Positions 39,762 through 51,700 of a DNA stretch of 64,000 nt are shown here, in pieces. The stretch's first letter is position 1. Each line of letters starts with the position of its first letter. This DNA is from Strigamia acuminata (lineage: Eukaryota > Arthropoda > Chilopoda > Geophilomorpha > Linotaeniidae). Both the position numbers and the translations under genes were made by a program. The DNA lies in NCBI GenBank assembly GCA_949358305.1, contig OX442320.1, positions 3,054,259-3,118,258 on the forward strand, read 5' to 3'. The notes beneath the pieces were generated by a model. It was not told where the DNA came from. It did no database searches and saw only the letters and a program-made list of their open reading frames with translations.

Positions 39762-42700
39762 ATGGCGATACGAAAGAGTGAATGGCAGCTGTTGTCATCT
39801 CAGTTATGCTTTGTTATGCTCGTTGTAGTGGTTTTCACTTGTGCGGGGAAGTTTTGGATATTTAGAGGTTACAGGTTATGCGTAGTGTATTGTGTATCTC
39901 TTGCGAACAAAACTAATATTTACTCTCTGGCAACTGTCGCAAACAGATTAGACGACAGAAATCTTGTTGATGTCTTCTCAAACATGGGACCGAACGAACA
40001 AATTAGAGCAGCCGAGGTGAGGATTGTTATTCCTTGAAAATTAAATCTATTTTTACACGAAAATGCATTTATTCGCTTGAATTTGGACTAATCCTCGATA
40101 ACTTAATGATTTTTTTTTATACTCAGATCGTTCTGGAATTCTTTTTTGATGATGTCAATAATTCGGAGGCCGACACCAACTTTGCAAACATTTCCGAAGC
40201 ATTTGTAATCAGACGTACATATTTAGGCATTTGGAAAGAGTAAAAAAAAAAGCCGATTAATCAAATTTGTACACTCTGTGGTGACCCAGTTGGATAAGTG
40301 TCCCCCCAGGGCGGATACTTGTCCTATGAGTCACTATGATTAAAGAGTCGTTCCCCCCCGAGTTGGCTCCACCTCCCCATGGCAGGTGTGTGCCCCGAGG
40401 GGGAGGAAGCGGCTGGTGGTCAGCCCCCATTGGTTGATCGCCGGCCCTTCACCCCACTGCATAAAAGGCTGTGTTTCCCGCCTAAAGTCAGAACTTACAC
40501 AAACGACACCAAGAACACAGCAACTACCTCACCGTCAGGCCAACTTCAACTACAAGTTAGGATTGATCGAGGATCGCTGAGTAAAGTGCAAACTGTAACT
40601 CTCACGAAGTCACTTGCGAGCTATTCCTGCGAAAGCACGAGAATAGCCCTTGTGAAATCACCCAGAATAATCGCCCAGACGATTATTCGCCGAAGTAAGT
40701 GTCCGAGTGCTTTGTAGGGAACCCCAAAGTTCCTAGACGAGGCCTCTGCGACGCTAAACAAACCCTAGACAACAGGCACGGATAGAAGACTCGAAAGAGC
40801 ATTCCACCGCGTCCGTGAAGACGAATCCGTGACGAATTAACGACAACTCGAGACGCCGCCTTTGTTCCGCCGACCACGCGGAATCGACGACGCCATCTTG
40901 AGAAATCCTTTGTTCGACGCTGACCACGTCGACTCTAGAATTATTACTGAGTGTATTTTAAAGGCATAAAGCCTGGTGAATAAATTACCTGTTTATTTAC
41001 ATACATTTGGTATTCATTTGGGTATTTACATAATTGATCACAGGTAAAGTATTACACGTTAGCGCTATTTAAACCTATACCAAGTAGGACGCGACACGTG
41101 GGGGCCTGTCCGGGATTTAGAAATAAATCTCAAATCTGAACTTGTGATCTCTCAATAAGATAACCCAAATCGTAGAATTACCGAAAGAAAATGTCAGACA
41201 AAGACGAGCAATCCACGTCTGAAACCGAGCAGAGAATGCCCGAGAAGGGAAAAAGGACCTCCGACTACCACCTGAGATCGGATGGTCCCGTCCCTGAAAT
41301 GTCCGCAAAGGCGAAAGCCCGAGCGAATAAAAGGAGAGCGAAGGCGCAGAAAGAGGAGCAAGCTGCATCGCTCGCGGCCCTAGACGGGCCAGAGCGAGAG
41401 CGGGTTCCCTTGAATATGCAACCCTTCGAGGATACCGATCCGGAAGCCATAGAAAATCGAGAAGAAATTCGCGACGTATCGCCAGGACGAGTATCGATAT
41501 TGATGACCGAGGAGACGAATGAAGCTCCGAAAAAAACGGTCACGGTCGGCACGAACCCATCGCCACCCACGGCTCAGACGTCCGTGGAGCAAACCCCACG
41601 AAAAAACGACGGCGGGACCCCGATAACCCCCCGAGTTACGGCGAGTCCTGCGGTTGTTTCCTTCGAGGTATCTCACCTAATTCGGTTGACACGGCAAGCT
41701 GCCCAACTGAAAGCGATGATAGACATTCCAGTAGGAACGTCAGTCTGGGAATCGATTACTCTACTCACTGACGCTATCTGCGCGGCACAAGCCCCGACGC
41801 CGGTCGCAAGACCAGCAGCGGAGACGCCCATGCCCCAGGTGACGCCCAGTGACACCGGAGGTTTCGCGCCAGACCCCAACCGAGCACTTCACGAATCCAG
41901 AGAGAAGGCCCGCGAAGAAGCCAGACAAGAAGCGACTAATCGCCAACGAAGACTGAGCGCAGAGCGGCGAGAACTCTGGAAGGAAGAGGAAGAAAGGGAG
42001 CAACGCGAGAGAAGAACCACCGAGAGAACAGAGAAACTGGTCCAAAAAATGAGGGAAGAACGAGAAGCTAAAATTCGAAAAGAATGGAACGCCACAGTAG
42101 AAGGGCGACATCGAGAAGCTCAAGAATACGAGGACCAATTTCAAGCCCTCATAGCTCAAAGAAAAGCGGAAAAGCTACAAATGTTGCGAAAAGAAGCCAT
42201 TTTACAACATCAAAAATGGGAAGAACAGCATCGCGAGAGGCTGAGAGAAGAGGAAGTCAGAAAAGAAAAAGAACAGTTTCTGAAAGAGAAAGAAGAATGG
42301 GAACGAGTCAGATGGACCGAAGAGTACAAAGCGAAGAAACAAGCTATAATAGATGAGCAAAAAAGATGGGAAGCCGAAAACTGGGAGAAGGAGACAGAAA
42401 AGTTCCAGAAAGAGTACGAACAAGACGTCTCGGACAGGAAGAAAAATGAAGAAAACCTGAAACGGAAATCAGAACCCCCCAGCGGCTCTGATACCGACAC
42501 AGGAGAAGGTACAACGAAGCCGGCAAAAACGGCGAAAAGAGGGAAATCTCAAAAGAGAGACGAGTCGGTCCCAAAAACAAAGGACCGTCACCCCTCAAAA
42601 AGATCCGAGACGGGAGCAGCCATCGACGCGTTACTCGAAAAGAAAAACGCAAATAAAAATCGGGAACGCCCCGAAAGCGAGGAAAACAGATGGCATTCTT

Positions 42701-45700
42701 TTTACGAGAACAACGACGGAGAGGAGCCGCCGCCATCCGGAGGCTCGAAACAGAAGAAGGCTGGCGGAGAGACCCCACCGAGAGGGCCGAGGTTTCACCA
42801 CCAAGGAGATCCCTCCGAGCCCTCCGATTCGTCGGACGACGACCATCCGAGTCGACCGTCTACAGGGAGGAGTCAAGAAGGCAGCGATGGGCACCGGTCG
42901 AACCGGCCGAATGCTTCAGACCGCTCCTCCCGGAGCTCCAACCCTCGTTCGGAGGAAGGGAACTTTCAGGACTCATCTGGCCGACATTACACGATGTCTG
43001 AGCTAGGCCGAGCCCTGCTGAACTCTTTCAGAAGAGAAGGAATCGATCTAGGCCATCCAGGCGACGAACATAATCGCGCTGGAGAGAGGGTTAAACGCAA
43101 ATATGGCGTACGAAACGAACCAAGCGGCGAAGCCACGGGTAACATCCGTTGGCAACACTACATACAAACACGATTCGACGGTTCGTGGAAGGCCGGAGAC
43201 CGCTTCCTAGACGAAGTAATGCGTATCAAGAAAGCGACAAAAGCCACCGTCGCCGACATGCTAACCCACGGTCTAGTGGAACTAACCACGGGGTCAGCTC
43301 GAGAATGGTATCAGGGACTGAAAAACCCAACCTGGGACGATTTTCTCGTCCGTTTCGATCTCCGATACGGCGAGACTCCAGACGAGATCAGTAACAAATT
43401 ACGTGGTCTACGACAAGCCCCAGGAGAAACATTAGCCGACTACGACGCCCGAGCGAAACTCCTGTTTGCAAGAGCGCCGTACGAAATAAACCCCGCTGGT
43501 TTTACGATGATCTTTTACGGAGGATTATCGGCCCACTCGCAAAGAATTCTGCTAGACATGCGTGCACCCCGCACTGGCGATTACCAAGATGTCAGTAACT
43601 ATCTTCTAACAAACACGTTAGAAATAGAACAGCGGTATTACGCCACTCTGCCCCCGGAAGAAGCTGACGCGCACGAGAAGCGGTTGCAGACGAGCGCCGA
43701 ACGCCACAAGACCTCAGAAAAATTAATGAGGCCAAGTGAATATTTGAGCGGCATAATGAGTCTCACCGAAGCATCCTTCGGACGAATGCTGACGCCTAAA
43801 GCAGGCAGTATTCTTCCAGCCAACCCGATAGCTGCCCCAAAGAAAGCACCGGCAGCAACGGCGATGCAGGTGACCTCGACGGACTCCACCCAGATGGAGA
43901 AAGTCGAAGAGACAACACCTCTCGCCACGGCTAAAGAAGAGGAGCCAGCATCAAGCGACGAGGAAGCCCTAAATGAGCACCTCGAAAACTTGTCGACGGG
44001 ATGCGACGATCAAGGTCCCTATTTGCACCATGCACACCGGGCCTTAGCAATCGCACAATTCAGAGCACACGTGCAGGCAACAAAAGCGAGAGGGGCATTG
44101 GGAGGAAAAAGACGATTTCCGACGCCCTTCGTCCCGAAAAAACCGGGATTCACTCCCACAGGGGACAAAAGTAACATCAAATGTTACAGCTGCGGAGAAT
44201 ACGGTCACTACTCCGACAAATGCGAAAAAACCGTCAAAGAAAAAGGCATCATGCAAACCTTGATGAAAATGATGATGGAGTTAAATACTAATCTAGCAAA
44301 AAACTCCCAAGCGCAGGCGTCGCCGAAATAAATTCAGCTTCGTCTGCGCCAGCCGCGGAAATTAAAAAGAAGAAATATCACACTGGACCCGCAGGTCATG
44401 CCTTGGCAGAGGCACAGATCAAAGACCGCATACAGATCGTTCCGAAGAAGGAGGAAAAAGTGACGTTAACGAGTATGCAAGTGAGAACGAAACCGGAGGT
44501 CGACATGGATTGGACGGACCTTCCGTTCAATCTGGAGGTTGAGCCCCAGACATTACGCGTATTTCACTGCAATGTCACGAAAGCACATTGCGAAACTCTG
44601 TGTATGCTGCCAGTGGAGATAGAAAACCAAAAATTGTTCGGTCTACTGGATTCAGGAGCGGATCGTTCATTCATATCCGAAGATATAGTAAAAGACTTGG
44701 ATATTGGAAAGAAGGTGGCACAAGTGAACGCGAACGTAGAATTGCTCACCGCCAACGGCTACGTCAAGCCGAAGGGCGTAGTTCGCATCATGATCGACTG
44801 GACGGGGGGGAACCTGTCCCACCCCTTCATAGTCTTGCCATCCCACGACAAAGTATTCCTCCTAGGGATGGACATCATGGCGAAACTGAAAATTCAGCCA
44901 AACCCGATAACCCGTTCATGGAACTGGATAAGTCCCGAGGGAGAACGGTCAGTCCCCGTAGTTCCCCAAAAATTACTGGACGAAGCCAAGGACAAAGAGG
45001 AATACGGAAGAGGATTGCGAAAATTCGTCCAAGATTACGATTTCGCAGCCTTCACTCTGGAATTACAGAGGAGTAACGTCGTGGACACCCTGGTCGAGGA
45101 GGCAGCACTGCGTGTTAACGAGGCATCGCTACTAAGGCGAGTGCTTCGAAAGCATGAAAGAATTCTGACCAAGACACCTGGTCGAACGACGGAAGCAACA
45201 CACGAAATAGTCTTAACCACAGACAAGCCGATTCGAGTGCCTTACAAGGGGATGAACCCCCAGAAAAGAGACATCGTGACGCAAATGTGCCAAGACATGC
45301 TCGACAAGGGCATAGTAACGCAAGCCCTGGGCGAATACGCCATGCGGATCGTCCTGGTGATGCGTCCAGGCTCGGAACCTCGACTATGCATTGATTATCG
45401 CCCCCTGAACGCGATAACGGTTATAGACCCGATTCAGATGCCGTCTATAGACTCGATCCTCCGGGAACTGAGCCCGTTCAAGTGGGTAACCACGATGGAT
45501 CTGTCAAAGGGGTATTGGCAAGTGGAGCTAAAACCCGAAGACAAACTAAAAACGGCTTTCTACTCCCCGATAGGAAGATTAATGTTCAACGTGATGCCGT
45601 TCGGGCTTGTAAACGCCCCGAGCACGTTCCAGAAATTGATCGAAAGCGTGCTGGGAGATATGCTTCACGACTTCGTGTGGGCATATCTCGACGACATAAT

Positions 45701-48700
45701 AATAACGTCGGACACATTCGAAGAGCATATAGACCACATCGACAGAGTGGTCTCTCGCCTAGCCAAGGCGGGACTCCACATCCATCCAGGGAAGAGCAAG
45801 TTTTGCAGAAAAGAGCTTGCCTTCCTAGGATATCGAATAGGAGTCGAGGGAATCGCGATTGACCCCGAAAAGGTCAAAGCAATAAACGGATTCCCCGCCC
45901 CCGAAGATATAAAAGGTGTCCAAAGATTCATGGGCATGGTCAATTTCTTCGGCCGACTACTCTCTGGTCTGGCTGAGGTGGCCGCGCCTATAACGGATCT
46001 CTTACGAACGGATAAAGAGTTTGAGTGGACGGTCCAGTGCGAGGCCGCATTTAGCACTATCAAGCAAATGCTGGCTGACGTCGAAAAGATGCCATTGCCG
46101 GACCTAAACCGACCGTTCGTGTTGCACACCGACGCGAGTAAAATCGGACTGGGTGCAGCCCTTCTGCAGACCCACGTGTACAACGGAATCTCGCAAGAAG
46201 TACCCTGTATGTTTATAAGCAGAAAAATACAGGGCGCGGAGAAAAATTATACGGCAACGGAACTAGAATGCCTAGCCGTAATTTGGGCAGTTCGGAAATT
46301 TCGCGACTATCTGGAGTACACGAACTTCGAGGTTCAAACAGATCACCAGGCACTAAGCTGGTTGATGAAGCTCAAGGAACCCTCCGGCCGACTCGCACGA
46401 TGGCAACTGGAGTTAATGGCGTGCGATATAACAATTACGTACCGCCCCGGGAAGTACAATCATGTGGCCGACGCCCTCTCGAGAGCCCCAGCCTCTGACC
46501 CCCAGGGACCAGACGACGACGGCGAGGACGACACCCACCTCTTGTACTGCCCGACTCCACGGAGAATATGGCGTTTGCGAAAGGCGAACGAGCTACCAGT
46601 GATGGAGCCTGAAGATAGAACGTTTTGTGGTTTTTGGACTCGAACATACCAGCCAGCTGGGACAAACAATTCAACATCCGAAATTCAATCTCCGCCCCCC
46701 GGAGAAACCCACAAAACACTACTACGCGCCTTCACAGCAAAAATTGAAGAAAAAACACAATACGCTCCACCCACGAGACGTGAGTTCGTCGAACACCAGG
46801 CAGCAGACACAAAATGTCAAATTATAACGCAATATTTGCTGAACGGCGAATTTCCGGAAGGGATGGCAAACCCACACCGCCGGAAACAGTTCGTCAAAGA
46901 AGCAACAAGCTACCTCATAGATGATGAACTCCTGGTAAAATACCACCCGACGTTTCAAGATGACCTCAGCGGAGCGGGAAACTCGGTTAAAGTGGTCGTG
47001 CCGGCATCGCTGCACACCCGACTGTTGTGGCTGATGCACGGACACCCGCTCGCCAGCCATTCTGGCGTGGCGAGGACCCTTTATCGAGTAAAACAACTTT
47101 TCTTCTGGCCGGGCGCGCGGCAAAAGATAACGAAATTTATCCGACACTGCCCCCGGTGCCAAGCGTGCAGACCGCGAGATAAAGTGGCCAGAAACGCCAT
47201 GTCTCTCGGACCCTACGCACCGTTTGACTGCCTAAGCATAGACTTGATGGGCCCCAAGCCCACAACGGGAAACAAGAACATGTATATTCTCGTAATTATG
47301 GATGTGGCCACCCGATGGCCGGAGCTGTACGCCCTCGCGAAGCCCTCGGCTGAAAACATAGTCGAGTGCCTTTACGACGTGGCAATGCGATTTGGGTTTC
47401 CCAGAAAACTCATTTCGGATAACGGCCCCCAATTCCGATCAAGAATATATAAGGACTTCTGTAGAAAATTTAAAATGGATGCATCAAACACCTCCACGTA
47501 TAATCCTCAGACAAACCCAGTCGAGAGATTAAATAAAGACATAAAGTATGCGCTGACAGTATTCACCGATATTCACAATCGATGGGACGAATACCGGCGA
47601 GAAATCGCTTTCAGCATTCGCTCAACCGTGTCAAGAACACGCGAATTCTCACCGGCGTACCTCAACTTCGCCCGCGAATTAAGGATGCCATGGGACCCAC
47701 GCGTTGCCGAAGCTGTTAACGTATTAGACCCATCGAGCCCACATGAGTACGTGTGCCGGTTGGAACAGACTATATCCGACACATACCAGCATATGATGGC
47801 GCATATTTTCAACATGAGAGAGAGAATCGCAGATAAAGAAGGCGATCTCGCTTTCGCGAACTTTAAAGTGAATGATCTAGTGTGGAAGGAGGCACACACG
47901 TTGTCCAATGCAGCGAGGGGCATCGCCGCCGGTTTAGCCGACAAGAGGGACGGTCCCTATGTAATTGTGGCCGAACACGGCGGCAACGCATACCAACTGC
48001 GCCGCTTAGAGGACAACAAAAATTTTCAGTCGATACATGGCCGAGATTTAAGGCCATATCTGCCAGAGTTTCCCCAAGAAATCTGGCTGGAAGGTCAGAC
48101 ACACAGCGGCCAAGGGGGCACCGTGGTCGACACGTTCCAAAAAACAAATGAAGCTGAAAATATAACGAAGGACGAGGACGAATTCTTCGACGCCGAATCC
48201 CCAGCCGACGAGGCTCCAACTCAGCCGGAGCAAGCAATTTCGGAGAGGGAGGAAGCAGAAGAATGTACTTCTGAAATGGAAAATAAAAAAATTAATAATG
48301 AGAAAAATGCCAACACATCGGAGATGAACGAGCAAGTAGAGTCACGATCTACGAGCACGTCGAAAATCAACCTTCGACCACGACGAAGCGATAATCCGTT
48401 CATTCGGGACGGCAAAGTCGTGGGGAAGAACTAAAAATAAAAGAAAATGTGATAACATGGAGCGGAGGCCTTGTAAAATAAAAAGACTTACTTACGAGAG
48501 CTGCTGCACATGTTGAAACGCGAAAATTTGGCTAAGTCCAAACTTCGCAACGAATTGTCGCAGTCACCACTAACAGACGAGAAGTTATGACGTATCGGGC
48601 GACCACGTGACAATGAAACCACGCGGTCGACCCCGTAGCGTCATTGCCAGCACGGCGGATCTCGCAAAATACGAGACGCGTTCGAGACCCACAATTCTCA

Positions 48701-51700
48701 GCGTCGATAGGCCCAGTTTCCGACTGTTTTTAACACGACGAGACGTGTTTTTTGCTTCTCCCCAAAGAGAAAACAAAGACCTCTCAAACAAAAACTTCTC
48801 TTTCCTAAATTGAAATGGCCGATCGACGCAACCCACGATTAGAGCCGAGCGCATCGTCGAGAGACGAGAGCGACGGCCTAATCGTAAATGCAGAAGAAGA
48901 TGAGAATTGGGACGAACAACCGCCGTTGCAGGTAAATTAGTGTGATTTCCCCAGAGAAATCACATAATTCTTTGAATCTGTTGCATCCAACCCAGATTGG
49001 AGCGTGACTTGTGACTGATATATTTCTTTCTGTTTTATTGTTGATTTAAGGCTGGCTAAAAACCCGAGAGTGGACCCAGATTCACCTCGGAGTCAAGGCC
49101 GCCAAAAAACTAGAACAAAGGAAGTGTTCGCGGAATGGCGTCGTGGCAAACCAAAACCAAAACTAAAGGTTTTCTTTCTTTTAAATTTAAACATCGTAAT
49201 AAATTAAAATACGATTAGAGTTAAAATAAAAAAGTTTAACGTAAGAAATTAAAATTTAACGATCGGTTTTGCCTGCGACCCCTTCCAAAAAAGCGGATCA
49301 CCTGAGTTCAAAAGTAGTGTTGGATCAGCGCTACGACGGCGGAGATCATCGCAGAACTGCGAAACAAGAAAATAAGACCGACGGCCGCAACAAAAGAAAG
49401 GAGTTGCTGCCACCGTCGATCTTGAGCATATTTCTGATCCCCATCGTTAACTGGGATTTATTATATTAATCTTGTGATCTAAAATTATTCAGGTCGACCC
49501 GCTAGAATCGTGGGACGCCCTGCCTCCGACGGCGTCAACCGCCAACAACATCTTTCGCGGAGCCCTGCCGATTTACCTGCGGCAGGCCTATCCTGCAGAG
49601 ACCAGCGCCTGGAAAATCCGATTGATGTATTCCAGGACCCTCGAGGAAAAATTCGAGCGATCAAAAACGCTGGTCGAGTGCATGACGAAGGAGATGAGGG
49701 AGCGAGTGGGGCCGCGGATCCCACCCGATGCGGATCCGCCGAGCCCCGTTTACTCCGGGTACCTGGAAGAGGCTTACCCAGGCACGGTGGCCGAGCTGCA
49801 CACCTCCCATAGGTGGAGCGAGGCCCCGACCTTGGCAGCCCGCCAGAGAATAGTGGACGACGAGATCAAACGCTTAAAGCGCACCGAGACTCACGGAGTA
49901 ACCCGAGTTCTCGAGAGAAACGGTTTCTCCCCCGAAGAAATCCGTAGATGGCTTCGCGACATCGAAGAAGATCATCTGACACCCAGATGGATACCGCCGG
50001 CGAATTTTACGGCCACGCAGTCTGAAATGTGGCAGTTATACCACGCTGGTATCCTGGGAAGTCGCCGCCATCACAGAAGATCGAAGCGTCCGGCGGAGTC
50101 CGCCCCACGCGGACCCGCACGAAGAAGACAGGCCGTCTCCCCAACAGAGGCCGGCCCGTCAACGAGTCGCGACTACCGCAGCCGCTCGAGCAGCTCCAGT
50201 TCCCGAACTCGAGTTGTCGTGCGCTCGGAGTGTCGCCGAGTAGTAACGCTCGAGCCTGCCTCGCCAGACGACGCGCGGGCTGAGCGAACGGTCGAATCTT
50301 CCGCCCACTGGGCTGCGAGGACCGAGACACACCAAGATCGAGGAAAGAAAAGATCCTCGTTGTTTATGGCGATTACCACACAGTCGTCAGATCAATCCTC
50401 GTCGCGACGAACCGTCTCAACACACCAGAGACCGGATTCCCCGACGGACGTCCCCCAGAGGACGGTCCAACGAAGATCCGTCGCAGCCAACACCCGGAGG
50501 AATCGGAAGCGTAAAGTACGACAGAAGATGCGTGCGCAGTCTCTGATCGCGAAAGGATTGGAGAAAGAGCGAGAGATGGCCGCCGCAAAAAGGTCCGAAC
50601 CCCGAAGTCTCGGATCCGCGGCTGGGCCGTCCAGGCTCCAGGCAGAGATTGATTTGGGAGAATTGACGGAAGAACAAATATCCCAAGAAGAGTCGGACAA
50701 GGATGGACCGGTCACGAAGCAAGATCTGGCCATGGCATTGAAGAACGCCTTCCGAGGATACGCGGCCAACCGGCCGTCGGGCTCAACACCGGCTGTGCCC
50801 ACCGCGCTTGTGCCCCCACAGGTGCAATCGCGATGGCCGCCACTCCTCGAGGGTACAAACCCAGCAGTGACCACGTGGACCCCTCCCCGGATGATTCCGG
50901 TGGGAGATCCAACTCCCAAACGGGTCAGATACGACGACCTACCGGGGTTGAGCCGTCCACCGTCACCCCCAACGCCGCGAGCGTATCGGCCCTATCATAA
51001 CGCCGAGTGGTATGCACAGCGAGAGATGGACGCCCGATGCCGGCGTGAAGCGGCCTATCCCCCACTCAGCGAGCTGCAGGAATATCTGGCCGAATACGAG
51101 AACCCCGCGATTGCCGAGTTGGCCATACGACAGGCCGACGCCGCCCAAACTCACCACATCAATTGGGCGATCAAACAGATGCGGACGCTGTCACAACAAT
51201 TCAGTGACAATCCGGACCGCGCTCACCCCTGCCATCGGAGCAGTTTGAATTTGGCTGTGACGAACGTACTGGCCCAGCTGCTATCCCTGGGCGTCTTCTT
51301 GGACAGTCGGCAAGCTATGGCAGCCTGGACAATCGTCGACCGTGAGGGAGTTCACCTTCCTCGGGCGTTGTACCAGGTATGGGCCGGATGGACTCCTGAG
51401 CCCGCCTCGCTGCGCTTCGACCTGGCCAGAAATACGGAAAACCCAGGCCTACAGTTTTCGAAGATGCGTTCGTTGGCATTCCGCTACCGGAACCCCGGTG
51501 TCCATCCTTCCTTGTTACGAACGATTCGGGAGGTTCCGGAGATACCAGGAACGGCAGCGAGCCTCCCACAGGCCATCGAGACCGCCCCCCCAGAGGCGGC
51601 GGTCCAACCATACATACCGACCCCAAAGCCGGTATTCCCGAAGGAGAAGCGGCGCGCGAATCGACCCATATTGATTCCGAAGCGTTCCAAGCGAGGACCC

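Noticed and set aside
40379-40717. 112-codon frame inside the LTR of element B (also in the 3' LTR)
   Set aside because: Lies in regulatory DNA across the TATA region, with low-complexity composition; no sign of coding selection.
49051-49165. Extra exon inside the third-gene intron of element B
   Set aside because: Open in one frame after a TTTAAG acceptor, but out of phase with exon 1, and element A has no counterpart; left as a possibility only.
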